This document shows positions 1-10,562 of a DNA stretch of 64,000 nucleotides, piece by piece. The notes below the pieces were generated by a model, which had not been told where the DNA came from, did no database searches, and saw nothing but the letters and a program-made list of their open reading frames with translations. A program made the position numbers and the translations under genes. The first letter of the stretch is position 1; each line of letters begins with the position of its first letter. This DNA comes from Mortierella sp. BCC40632 (lineage: Eukaryota > Mortierellomycota > Mortierellomycetes > Mortierellales > Mortierellaceae). Location of the stretch: positions 1,785,501 to 1,849,500 of the forward strand of contig WAEK01000004.1 in assembly GCA_011634665.1 (NCBI GenBank), given 5' to 3'.

Positions 1-789
1 TCAAACAGTCCGAGTGAAGTATCACAGAAGTAATCTGCAAATACGAGAATGTAGTCCAAAGATATGCTCAGACTACTTCAAATCATGCGGCGAATGACTG
101 CTTTTGAAAAATGTGAATTGGGAAAAAAAGTGAGCGGTGAACGCAACATACTGTGTGGGAAAGATGCATCAAATAAGAAGAGAAGAAGAGAGGAAGAAGA
201 AGAAGGAAGAGGAGGAGGAGAAGAAGAAGGAAGAGGAGGAAGGGTGTATCTTTGCTTGCACCACCATACAGAAATGATACTTCTCTGATTACATGTATTC
301 TTCACCTCTTTTTTTTTTTTTTTTTTTTTTTTCTTGGTGCTTGTTGAGGACTATGACTGCAAACCTGACAAGTGGCCAAAGAAAAAAAAAAAAAAAGGTA
401 GTCGGAGATCAGCGAGAGGCTCGATAGATACTAGCATTTATGCTACACTGGATGCAGATTCTGCAGAGATCCTTTATTTGAAGCACATCTCATGTAAGAA
501 GTTGGCTTAGATCTTTTGCTCCTCGAACTCTACACAGGTGGTTTATATTCAGTCTCCGTCAATAGGTTAATTGGGGTCCATCCCCCATTCAAGAACGCGT
601 CGAATTCGACACCCTCAGTAGTTGATATATTATATTATCGTCTTCCCCTCCCCTCAAGTTTAAATTTTTTGTATCGCTCCCGTATGCGATCTCGACTGTC
701 TGGGTGTTTTTTCGTATGTGTGCAACGCAACAGGGAGAGCGAAAAAACGAAAGCGATAAACTGTCGCTTTCAACCATGAGGAAAATGAC
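1..789. other. Intergenic, low complexity; no gene seen
   Basis: I see no supported gene here. There is an A/G-rich purine tract at about 178-246, a T run at about 309-332 and an A run at about 382-396. Short ORFs in both directions are low complexity or lie antisense to the duplicated DUF4419 upstream region. Confidence 0.6.
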
Positions 790-1066
790 TCTTTTTGCTT
801 TGCCAGAAATTTGCATGATTGCTTGACCGACACCCCCTGGTTGCAAGGTCTGCTTCGCCAACATTTGCCCTTCGCTTGGACCTCTGCTTGCAGCCGAGAC
901 TGAGGAAGGCGCTGCATATATTAGAACGTGACCTGGGTTGATGACATTGACAGAGTTATTCATGTATCCGCGGCTTGAGCGGCAGGCCATTTCATTTTTA
1001 TTAAATAGCTGTTGGTTTTCCGACTTATGGCTCGCAATTGACAGCCTCAGTATCACACCCTCCACC
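790..1066 (+). repeat. 5' flank of the DUF4419 duplication (copy 1)
   Basis: This leader matches, in inverted orientation, about 41142-41420. Shared blocks include the stretch coding in frame for LTELF, then ERQAISFLLNSCWFSDLWLA just before the ATG, plus upstream CTTGCAAGG-like and GCCAACAT-like words. The frame stays open upstream of the chosen ATG in both copies, so a longer N-terminus is possible, but the sequence before the ATG drifts more than the CDS does. Confidence 0.6.
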
Positions 1067-2176
1067 ATGCCAGTCACTACCAACCCTTGCGACATACCTC
1101 TTGAAGTCCTCAACACTCGCTACTCCCAGCCTGAAGCGGCCGAATTTTACACCAAGAACCCCTATGCCATCGTTAAAGGAGATAGAGCGCTTCAAGAAAA
1201 GAAAGGCGAGGTTTTTCGATGCTCTTTTCCCCTTCCCTCCAAGGAATCTTCCGAGAAGGACCTACTCTTGCCCGCGAGCCACAACAACGGCTTCGTCGAC
1301 ACGGCTCTGAAGGCGTACAACCAGCATCATCACCTCGTCATCCGTCCCGACGATGTGTGGATATCGATTCTTTCTCAGTTCAACTTCTTTGTCAATGCAA
1401 ATTCCGAGAAGTTACGCCACCTTTTCGTCGAACATGAAGGCCAAAAGCAATTGTCAATCAAGACTTCAGATCCTCTACGCTCGTGGGATTTTGGAGGTTT
1501 GGCGGTAAAGATGGGAGAGTTGATCCAAGACCATGTTCTCGACCTGGAACTCCGTGAGTGGATTATGCCAAACTTCACCACCACCACGACTGACGACACA
1601 ATCATCTCGAGCGTTATCATGATGTCGACTCTCAAGAAGTATTTCAAGTACACTATTTACACAACGTGTGGTTTGCCAGCTGTGACTCTACTAGGTGAGA
1701 AAAGTGACTGGCAGGAGATCCTTATCAGGATCGAGAAGCTCACAGAATATGGCGAGGAGACCACTCAGTGGCGCAATCTACTCAAGGCCGTGCTGACCCG
1801 ATTTGTGGAGACCTTCGACAATCCTGATTCTAAAGAAACTAAAGCTTTTTGGAGGAAAATCGTACACTATCATGGTGGTAGTGGTCCATCCTACATCACC
1901 GGTTGGATCACAGCGTTCTGCTTCTTTAGTTCTGAAGGAGTTTCTCTTTACACCAGAGGCGGCAGGTTGACGCTGGGTGATACTGCTTTCCATAGTGTCG
2001 ATACTGGCGATATTCCCGCGGGATATGCAAATGTGCCTGTCTTACTCGATGACGGTGGCGAAGAGACCAATGCAGTCATGGTAGCTGGTTTAGTTGGAAC
2101 CAGGGTGACCGGAAATCTCAACACGGTTCAGCCTCAGCCTGCATGGTGGATATCAAAAGATGGCTCACAAGAGTAA
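1067..2176 (+). CDS. DUF4419 domain protein (copy 1)
   Basis: Single-exon protein of 369 aa. I assign it to DUF4419 from the run NGFVDTALKAYNQHHHLVIR followed by PDDVWISILSQFNFFVNANS (about residues 82-121) and the later WITAFCFF and GDIPAGYANVPV segments. Length is usual for the family, which is expanded in fungi and has no settled biochemical role. The start was set at the ATG opening MPVTTNPCDIPLEVL, because this methionine is shared with the second copy (40038-41141, minus strand). The two proteins are collinear end to end and differ by scattered substitutions; copy 1 has two extra C-terminal residues (QE). No signal peptide or membrane segment is visible. A transposon lies 126 bp downstream, beyond the stop, so the coding region is intact. 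Confidence 0.85.
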   Translation: MPVTTNPCDIPLEVLNTRYSQPEAAEFYTKNPYAIVKGDRALQEKKGEVFRCSFPLPSKESSEKDLLLPASHNNGFVDTALKAYNQHHHLVIRPDDVWISILSQFNFFVNANSEKLRHLFVEHEGQKQLSIKTSDPLRSWDFGGLAVKMGELIQDHVLDLELREWIMPNFTTTTTDDTIISSVIMMSTLKKYFKYTIYTTCGLPAVTLLGEKSDWQEILIRIEKLTEYGEETTQWRNLLKAVLTRFVETFDNPDSKETKAFWRKIVHYHGGSGPSYITGWITAFCFFSSEGVSLYTRGGRLTLGDTAFHSVDTGDIPAGYANVPVLLDDGGEETNAVMVAGLVGTRVTGNLNTVQPQPAWWISKDGSQE

Positions 2177-2294
2177 CTCAACCACGACCAGTATCGCAGT
2201 CCAAGAACATTCCCTGCAATTATTATTGGATCTTCGGGAAGGTAGCAAGGACCAAATAGTGTACATCAACTTGAGTCAGGGCATGGATCATGCA

Positions 2295-2302
2295 CAATAA
2301 AC
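2295..2302. repeat. hAT target-site duplication, left copy
   Basis: CAATAAAC directly precedes the left terminus TAGTG and is repeated exactly after the right terminus. The uninserted paralogue reads CAGTAAAG here (reverse complement of 39906-39913). Confidence 0.9.
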
Positions 2303-2401
2303 TAGTGGCTGGAACCGGTGGAGGGGAGAAGAACCGGTGAAGTATCGCTGTTTCATGACAAACACCGGTTTTAACCACCAGTAAAGTCACATAAGCTGAA
2401 T

Positions 2402-2575
2402 TTGACCGGTGACCACCGGTGCGGTGAAAAGTGGTTAACTGATATTGACCGGTGACCACCGGTGCGGTGAAAAGTGGTTAACTGAATTTGACCGGTGACC
2501 ACCGGTGCGGTGAAAAGTGGTTAACTGATATTGACCGGTGACCACCGGTGCGGTGAAAAAAGTGGTTAATCTCGG
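2402..2575 (+). repeat. Left subterminal repeats of the hAT element (4 units)
   Basis: Four units of about 42-44 bp with the core ACCGGTGACCACCGGTGCGG followed by GTGAAAAGTGGTTAACTGA. Each contains ACCGGT palindromes. They are likely transposase-binding sites, as subterminal repeats are in other hAT elements; this role is inferred. Confidence 0.85.
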
Positions 2576-2765
2576 TCAATTGGCGTAAAAAGGGGCGTAA
2601 AGTAGGGCGTAAAATGGGTGTGAAGAAGTTATCTTTCTGTATCTTTCTTTCGTTTTTCTCTTTCTCGCGCACACATTCTTTACCACTTTTTTTTTTCACA
2701 AAGACCTTGGCCAAAATTTCACACGCACTTCCCGAACCAGCTATTCGCTCCACAATTGATCCAGC

Positions 2766-5027
2766 ATGTCCTCACCCGGTAGCTCCAAGACCGCCCAATG
2801 GCTTAGTGGGTTGTCTGGAGAGTCTAGTCAATTCAGGTCAAATAGCCCCCCTCCCACCAGTGATACTGCAACGGCAAGCCAAGTTTCTTTGAGATCTCTG
2901 TCAACGGTAACGCCAGGGTCATCTGTTAGCCAATCCTCGCAGCACCAAGAACACTCAAGTGATTTACAGCCGCCTATCCCCGGTAATCCCTCCTATATGT
3001 ATACGATGATCAAACCATTGGAACTATCTGGATTCCGGAAACACTAACACTTTTTTTCCCCTTTACAGGCAAATGGAAGGGCTATCTAGAAACAAAATAT
3101 ACTAAGCACAAGGGGCAATACGGTTGGCGATTTCATTGCACACAGCCTGGCTGTGATTCGCACTTTTCAAGTAACAGCTCCTCTACACCGCTCACGTCTC
3201 ATTTTAACACGAGGCACCGAGACGTCTATCTCGAGGTGCATGCAAAATCTCCAGCCTCAACTGTTGGTTTAACCCAAATGAAATTACAAGAGATCCCCAT
3301 GACTCCGGCAAGGAGATCGCAAGTAACCAAGGCCGCTTTGAAATGGATAATCGATGACATGCAGCCCTTCTCTACCTTGGACTCTCCATCTTTCCGAGAG
3401 TTCATAAAAGTAATTCACCCAGGGATCCGTACGCCGTGCTCCAAAACCACCCGAGAATCCATGACACTCTATCGGTTCCAACTAGAAGGCGAAATTAAAA
3501 AAGATTACTCGCGACGAGTCTTCTATATGGATCAATTACAGTAGACGGTTGGAGCAGTCAATCGAACAAACCTTTTCTAGGCATCAAGCTTCACTGGCTT
3601 GACGAAAACTTTCGAATGCTCGACTGTGCGCTCGCCTTGGAACCTCAACCATTTCCACACACGGCCCCTAATACGGCAAAAATTATTAGTAAGTAAATGG
3701 CATTTTCCTTTCTTGAGAAACGAAAGCAGGTCATCCATTAAAATTAACAGACCAACGCTCCATTAAATATGAATAGGAAGGATTCTAGGTGAATATTGGA
3801 ACATCGAGCACCTTATCGTCTCATCCACAACAGACAGTGCTCCTGTGATGCAATCGGCGATGCAGTTGGCGAAGCTACAACGTAATCCCTGTATTGCACA
3901 CAATCTTCACAACAGCGTTAAAAGATCCTTGGAGAAATTTGACAACCTCAAAGCACTTACTCACAAGTGCCACAAACTGGCAATCACTTTCCACCAAAGT
4001 GCTAAAATGGCCCAGGCACTGCGGCAAGAACAGGAGCACTATACCATACCTGGAAATGTCTCAAAAAATTCCCCAGACTCAGGAGCCTCCAAGGAACCAT
4101 ACGTTGTCATCATGGACGTCGTAACGAGATGGAACAATACCCTGCATATGCTTAAAAGACTCGTCAAGCTTAGGCCTGCTCTTATCTCCCTTCAGGCGGG
4201 CGCCGATAGCTCTCAAACTGGAGATAAGGATATTGCCGCACGATTGGGAAAAGTGAGACTGAACATGGATGAATGGAGACAAGTAGAAGGCCTCATTACG
4301 ATTCTCGAGCCATTTGACGGGATGACAGACATTTTCAGCTCAGCTACAAATGGCCAGCTTGCATGCGTTCCTATGTGGGTTCTCGCATTGCAGACAGTAC
4401 TTGAAAAAATGACAGTTGATAGTGATCTTATCGACTTCAAGGACGAGCTGCTATTGCAAGTAAGCCAGCGATTACCTATCTCGGATGAGTCCCTTATAGC
4501 ATCTGTTTTCCACCCTACACTCAGAACTCTCTGGTTCATTTCCGACAAAGAGCGAGGCCGAAAAATCAAAGCTTTGGTGCTCCAAGAATACAATCAAATG
4601 CGGCCGAGGGAGAGATGAGTCTCGAAATGATATCGAAACAAGTCCAGAAGAAATAGAGAATGATGAGTTAAAGGTTGGATTTGGTCTGTTATTGAAGCGT
4701 CGTCGCGAACAAGCCGGAGGCCGTCGAAACAAGACCAGGGATACTAACAACGAATTCGAGCGCTACATGAAGAACGAGGACGAAGAGCTAGTGAACCCCC
4801 TGGATTGGTGGAGAGAGAATAATCACATCTACCCAACTATGGCAAAGCTCGCACGCAAATATCTGTGCATCCCAGCTACATCCGTGGCATCGGAAAGAAT
4901 GTTCAGCTACACGGGAAACGTAATGACAGATCGGCGAAACCGTCTAGCTGATAGCGTGGTTAGCGACATTGTGTTCTGCAATTACGCCCACAGATGCCTC
5001 AAGAGTGCGGGGAGAGGACCCAGATAA
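2766..5027 (+). pseudogene. hAT transposase, BED finger and C-terminal dimerisation domain, two frameshifts
   Basis: Exon 1 (2766-2982) is Ser/Gln-rich. A GTAATC..CAG intron joins it in phase to exon 2 at 3069, which opens with a BED-type zinc finger: Cys pair HCTQPGC, then HFNTRH supplying the histidines. The RNase-H-like core follows (ITVDGWSS, about 3523-3547; SSTTDSAPVMQSAMQLAKLQ around 3828), with an intron at about 3690-3778. The C-terminal hAT dimerisation region is LARKYLCIPATSVASERMFS near 4848-4908. The frame breaks twice. Near the A run at 3496-3501 the reading shifts between EGEIKK and the continuing LLATSLLYGS. Near 4605 it shifts between NQMRPRE and the continuing RDESRNDIET. 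No intron rescues either break, so the copy is probably inactive. Confidence 0.85.
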
Positions 5028-5130
5028 TCCCAAGTGACAACACATCAATACATTCAAATGAGAGAGAGAGATAATTGGTTACTGTTATTAAGGCAATAAA
5101 GTGAACTAAGTGGCGGTGCCTACCGCATGG

Positions 5131-5410
5131 TTAACCACTTTTCACCGCACCGGTAGTCACCGGTCAATATCAGTTAACCACTTTTCACCGCACCGGTAGT
5201 CACCGGTCAAATTCAGTTAACCACTTTTCACCGCACCGGTGGTCACCGGTCAAATTCAGTTAACCACTTTTTCACCGCACCGGTAGTCACCGGTCAATAT
5301 CAGTTAACCACTTTTCACCGCACCGGTGGTCACCGGTCAATATCAGTTAACCACCTTTCACCGCACCGGTAGTCACCGGTCAATTTCAGTTAACCAAATT
5401 AACCATCGGT
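5131..5410 (-). repeat. Right subterminal repeats of the hAT element (6 units plus a partial)
   Basis: Six units in inverted orientation relative to the left cluster, of the form GTTAACCACTTTTCACCGCA followed by CCGGT(A/G)GTCACCGGTCAA, then a degenerate seventh start near 5390. The units vary at a few fixed positions (AATATCA or AAATTCA ends). Left and right clusters together make the element's ends unequal, with 4 and 6-7 sites. Confidence 0.85.
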
Positions 5411-5491
5411 TAGTTTTTGGAGCTTGGAGGTTAACCGGTCACTGGTGTATTAGCTTAACCGTGGTTAACCGGACCACGGTTCAAATCACTA

Positions 5492-5499
5492 CAATAAAC
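5492..5499. repeat. hAT target-site duplication, right copy
   Basis: CAATAAAC directly follows the right terminus CACTA and is identical to 2295-2302. Confidence 0.9.
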
Positions 5500-5770
5500 T
5501 AATAAAAATCAGAGGAGTTAAGAAAGTACAAATTTACGAATAATCAAAACATGATGACTTACACTTGTTATTCGACTACGGTGAGGATACCATATGTGTA
5601 ACCTTGAAATAAAGTCGCTCGAAACATCCAGAAGCTGAACTAAACTAAAGTGAAAGAGTGGTGGTGCATTTGAACTTGGACAGGACCCTACTGGATCTCT
5701 ATCTTCGAAATCATGAGTAAAGACTGAGAGAGACAAAGGGTGGGTAAAGTGGTGGGACATATGGAGAGAT
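5500..5770 (+). repeat. 3' flank of the DUF4419 duplication (copy 1)
   Basis: Beyond the hAT right end, homology to the inverted second locus resumes and runs to about 5770, matching the reverse complement of about 39630-39905. The conserved block includes CTGAACTAAACTAAAGTGAA and GTGCATTTGAACTTG. A third fragment of this flank lies at 58558-58655. Confidence 0.75.
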
Positions 5771-7221
5771 AAGGGCGCTGCACTACAACAGCACCAAAAG
5801 TCGCGTTCAGCATTGAAGGATCTGCACAACCTGTGACTTCACGTAAGGGCGTGGGGGATGTTGGTGGTAGTAGAGCGGGAGTGTGTCAAGAATCATTCAT
5901 TGGGTCAGAGGGCTCAGCAGGTACAATTAAGTAGAAATAGGTTGGCTTTTTTTTTTTTTTTTTTTTTTTTTCAAAGAATTCAGAGTGCCATCGTATCTTA
6001 GACTTAAAGTGTGAGGCCGATACACTGCCAAAGAACGCTTAAGGAACTACTCTAAAAAAATTAAAAAAAAAGTGCGAGTCTGGAGGATTCATCAAGCGTT
6101 GTTGAGCCGTTGGAAGGCTGCAATCTATTGAGCCAGTTCGGTATGTTGCACCTTTGCAGACCCGGTATTTTCCGTTTCGTTCAACACCGCTAAACTCTGG
6201 GCGATGACAGCAGTGGCAGCAAGCATGTCAGATGATAGATTATGTGCGAATGTGGTAAAGAGGATCACATAGAGATGTTTTACTGTTTGGTATGACCTTA
6301 ACGACGGAAGCAACGTCGCCTTGAGGATCAAGATGACGGCTTTGCGAGACCAGCAACTGTTGAAGGGACAAACACATGGTCCAATAAAACAACACAATGA
6401 TCCCTGTTGAATGCTTTGAGTGCCCATTATTCTTCATGAATCGTTTCCTATTGTGCTGCGCAAACAAAGCTGCATACTCATCGGGCTAGGAACAAGCTTA
6501 CTCGACTACCTGCCTTGGTATTAGGTCTCTCATAAACCACAAGAAACTGTGGTGAGCTCCATCGCAAACATGGCAATATTCTGAGCGAACAAAGCGTCTT
6601 GTAAGCCTCTCTGGTTGTGCTTTCTATTCACTAGCAAATGGAAGAAGTCAATCTTGTTATTGATAATTTTTCTTCTTGATGCTACAGCTGGTGTCATCAA
6701 TATTCTCTTTGGGTCTGGTCATCGAGTCTCATCTCTCATAAATGATTTGTAGAGGAAAATCTGCACCCATCCGTACCCTACAAGTTACTATCCTCGGCGA
6801 GGCTTAAATGCTAAGCATACGCTTTCTCCAGACAAGGATTTTTTTTCCCTTCTCTTTTGAGATGTCCGTGTCGAGAGAGCTAGCTGGCTTACAGAAGTGA
6901 GCTTCAAGCTGCGCCGAAGCAAAGAGGACCTCAAGGTCATTTCTCGAGGCTATTTTGCTAATTCTTTTATGAATAGACTACGAGCATTTTACGCGCCATC
7001 CTCTTCTCTCTTCATTCTCTTTTCCCACATCAGACCACATCTTTGGTTCGACCTCGAGTCAGATTTTCTTGCTGGCTGGTGGTGGTGATGGCCTTAGTCC
7101 TTGCTTAAGCTGCTGCCTTTGTCAGGAGAACATTTGAGCCATCTGTTGGACTCCCTTTTCCTCTTCCTTTCTCAAATAGGGGGAACTTGCGCTTCGCCAG
7201 TTGCTGATAACAGAAAGATAA

Positions 7222-7254
<33 letters not shown>

Positions 7255-8160
7255 ATGTGTGTGAGATAGCAAACAAGATTATCATAATGCTGCCAATGGC
7301 TAATAAATGGAAGGTCGACGCCAACACTTTGTGGCAATTGAGACGGACGGTTCCTAAAAATGAGAATCCCGTCTTCACTCTTCCAAAAACAGCAATTGTG
7401 CGCTAGAGTGCACGAAAGGGCTCGTTGGCTATGTGTGTCTGTGTGTATGGGATGATGGGTGAAAGGAGAGAGGACGGGAGTGAATGAGAAAGAGTAAAAG
7501 GAGTCGAGGTGTTAGAAGTGAAGTTGTGGACAGAGGAGAGTGGACAGGTGGGCAGAGCAGATGGACAGTGGACAGGTGGGGCTGTGTGTGCGAAGAGTGG
7601 AGGAGAGGTGCTGTTGGGCTACAGGCGCTGTGAGACGGGATTGGGCGGTTCTTCACCTTTTTGACCTCTTGACCTGAGTGGCTGCGACGGCCAATTCGAC
7701 TGTCCGCCCACTGCCGCTCTCTCTCTTCTCCTCCCTTGCACACATACACTCTCTTTGTCAGCTCGAATACAAGCAGAAACTCCCGCCCTTCTCTTTTGCT
7801 CAGCTTCCGACCTCTCTCCTTCTCCGACTTTTTTTTTTTTTTTTATTCCTCTTTTTGCTTCTGTGTCGCCCTTTCCTTCTGTCCCTCATCATCTTTGTCC
7901 CTGTGTGTTCACCCTGGGTCATTGCAACCTGATCCACACACATACATCTCTTCCTTCCTCTCCAGTTCGCCCAGTCGGCAGTCCCATTCCTCTGTAACTG
8001 AATCGCAAAGGGGCAAAGACTAAGACTAAGAAAAAAAAAAAAAGAGCGCCCCATTCATTCAGGACCACACCCAACAACGCCCATCAACACCCCCCCCCCC
8101 ACAACCACCACCCCTTCCTTTCCACTCTTACTCTCGAGTAAAGACTATACGCAGAAAACC
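5771..8160. other. Intergenic; promoter side of the TMEM164 homologue
   Basis: No convincing gene. A minus-strand ORF at 6125-6427 (100 aa) has mixed composition but no recognised domain, and the neighbouring minus frame at 6240-6467 is equally long, so at best it is an old relic. Low-complexity features: T run 5948-5971, GA repeat about 7216-7250, T run about 7830-7845 and a C run near 8091-8101. The last 500 bp are strongly C/T-rich, the usual leader for genes in this window. Confidence 0.5.
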
Positions 8161-9259
8161 ATGACAGCCTCCAGAGTCATTCTCAGCTTTCTCGAGGACC
8201 AGGTGGTGAATCCTGCCTCACGATTCGTCGAGCGGATCGCATTCGAGATGCCCAAGGTCACTGATTTGGCCGATACATACAAAGGCACCTGGTACCTTTC
8301 TCCTCGGCAGCATACGATCGAGTTTGTCTGTTACAACATTCTCTTTTTCGTCCTCTTCCGAGTTGGGCTCCACCTCTTTCGTAAAAAAGGGTAAGGCTTT
8401 TTGTTGTCTTTGTTGCTGCTGTTGTTCGTTGTGCACCTCTCTCGTCGAGCCTAGAACTTGCTCCGCTCTCATTTCTTTTTTCATCTCTCTCTCGAGAGAC
8501 TGTGCCTGTATACTGTGCCTGTGTCTCCTTCTTCTTTGCACCAAAATGAAGGGTCGGAGAGATTGGCCACATGGAGTGGCAAAAGAGGGGGAGGAAAAAA
8601 AAAAAGACAGAACAAGGGCGAGAGTATGCAGACGCATGCTGCTGCCACATGGGATATTCCCCGTCTTTGAATGGCCCTACTGACCGTCTCGGCTTTTCTT
8701 TTTCTTTTTCGCCGTTCATATCTGTGCTTTTGCCCACTTTCTCCTCTCTCTCGGATACTCTACTGCTGCGCCAACCCTTTGTTTGTACCGATTGCTTCCC
8801 CGTATTAACGTTACTCCATCCTCTCCAACACTACAACCACCAACCATACCATTTTCATCATCGCCATTGTCGTCGTACATTGTCGACTCTCAGATCCGCC
8901 TTCTACAGCCCGCGGCTGGATCAACTCTCGCACAGCATCAATGCCAATGTCTTGGCTGGCCACTGGATGGACAAGGTGGTGCTGATCCTTCTCTGTGGAT
9001 CGTATGCATTGACGGTGTATCACAAGGTCTTTGGTGACAACTTCATGTACCTCCTCCAACCATGCCATGTCAACCTACTGTTGCTCATCTTTATGATGGT
9101 CTCACCGCCCGAGTCCAAGGTGACCAAGATGGCCTTTAACAGCTATCTGCACTATATCTGGGCCACCATCCTTGCGCTCTCATCTCCAGACACGACCGAG
9201 AATGGGCTTTACCTCGTGATTGAAAACTTTTGGATTGGTAAGTGGACAGTTTTTTTCCT

Positions 9260-9292
<33 letters not shown>

Positions 9293-9795
9293 GTTATGCA
9301 TGTCAACTGCTTTTTCTTTTTTTCTTTTCTTTTTCTTCTCTTTTTGGGCAAGCTGCTTCTGGGCAAGAAAAGAGGAGTCTTGGGGCAAGAAGAAGAGAGG
9401 AGTGAGGTGGAGTGTGATTGAGGTTATTTTATGAAAAAAAACAAAAAAAAAAAAAAGGGCAACGGCAAGGATCACTTTAAAAAGGAGGTAGATCTTTAGC
9501 ATGCCACAACGAACGATCAGATAAACCTTATATTCGCTGGCACTAACCACAAATGATTTTTTTTTTGTTCTCTCTATTTCTCGTTCCCCTCTCTTGGGCC
9601 ACAATTTAGAGCACTACCTATTGCTCCTGGTCCCAATCTATCTGATCTATTCTGGACGCTTCGTGGTCTTTCCTCTCTCCTTCTCCTATGCCATGTTGTC
9701 CTATGCTCTCTTCTGTCTCTTCCACTCATTTGTCCTGACAGGATTTGGACTCTTGACTGGCCACAACCTCAACTACATGCTGGTCCCACCCAACT

Positions 9796-9831
<36 letters not shown>

Positions 9832-10116
9832 GACTCTTCAGTCAGTTCCTTTATATCCTGGTGCAATGCTCTAACGAATCTCTTTTTTTATTCTTCTTTT
9901 GTCTTTCTCCCTTCCTCTCTAGCTCCACTGATGCACAGCTTAGGAAAGTATTACCGCCTGGCGGTGTTTGTGGGTATGTTTGTGGGTTGTTTGATTTCAC
10001 GGTATGTCCTTGTCGAGATCTTCCAAGTGGGATTGAGGATCAAGCAATGGATCAAGGCTAACCAGATCATGAGGGAACAAGGAGTTCCTCAGGTCAAGCC
10101 TATCAAACAAGAATAG
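8161..10116 (+). CDS. TMEM164: TMEM164-family multi-pass membrane protein
   Basis: Four exons, 8161-8390, 8894-9237, 9610-9795 and 9923-10116, give 317 aa; every junction has GT..AG borders and matching phase. Homology to animal TMEM164 rests on aligned landmarks: YLLQPCHVNLLLLIFMM (the family's PCH motif; the Cys is the proposed acyltransferase nucleophile in human TMEM164), an ENFWIGEHYLLLLVPIYL block across the exon 2/3 junction, and GLLTGHNLNYMLVPPN. About six hydrophobic segments are visible. TMEM164 is reported to make ether phospholipids used in autophagosome formation; whether the fungal protein does the same is inference. The C-terminus is short and basic (KQWIKANQIMREQG). Introns 1 and 2 are long (503 and 372 nt), intron 2 with a T run near 9265-9292. 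Confidence 0.85.
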
Positions 10117-10562
10117 TACTTGATCGGGAATTAGTTGGTAGAAAGTACTAGACGTAGTTTTGTAGTCGTAATAAGTAAGGCATCTCATTTACCCATCATT
10201 TCCACACATAAAAAAAGAAACCAGGAAAAAAAAAAAATTAATCTATTATCAAGACAACCAAGCATGCTTCAAAGTTCAAAGTGAAGGAGGAATGAAGGAA
10301 CTTCTTCTATTGATTCAATGCAAAACGAATTGAGGAGCTATGATACACTTTTTTTTTTTTTTTTTTTTTTTGTATAAAAAAAAGGAAGAGGGAATAGGGA
10401 TGCAATGCTAGTATAAAGTGTGAATCAGAGAAATAAGCGAGGATACTTGCTACGTAACAAATGACAAAGGAAAAAGTGCAAAAAGAGAGTGCGAGCGAGA
10501 GAAGGCGGGGGTATGGAGAAACATATGCATTTTTTTTTTTTTTTTTTTTCAGTGTAGACGAA
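10117..10562. other. Convergent intergenic spacer
   Basis: Separates the 3' ends of the TMEM164 homologue and TMA16. It holds T runs at about 10349-10371 and 10530-10549, on the sense side an A-rich 3' region for the minus-strand gene. No ORF of note. Confidence 0.6.

Larger units (their letters stand above)
2303..5491 (+). mobile_element. hAT-family DNA transposon, complete ends, broken transposase
   Basis: The element is 3189 bp. It starts TAGTGGCTGGAACCGG and its right end, read in reverse complement, starts TAGTGATTTGAACCGTGG, giving imperfect terminal inverted repeats. It is flanked by a perfect 8-bp direct repeat, CAATAAAC (2295-2302 and 5492-5499), the target-site length typical of hAT. 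The inverted paralogous locus at about 39870-39950 carries the same flanks joined without the element, which independently confirms both borders. Inside are a BED-finger/hAT-dimerisation transposase relic and clusters of subterminal repeats at both ends. Confidence 0.92.

Noticed and set aside
589..1116. 175-aa minus-strand ORF over the DUF4419 leader
   Set aside because: Antisense to the duplicated leader and CDS start; the matching antisense frame in copy 2 is much shorter.
2402..2575. CRISPR-like regular repeats
   Set aside because: Units are directly adjacent with no unique spacers, lie inside a hAT element in a eukaryote, and have inverted partners at the other end.
6125..6427. 100-aa minus ORF as a gene
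   Set aside because: No recognised domain, a second frame overlaps with similar length, and no splice or promoter support.
8571..9434. 287-aa ORF read as a single exon
   Set aside because: It runs through introns 1 and 2 of the TMEM164 homologue; only 8894-9237 is exon.
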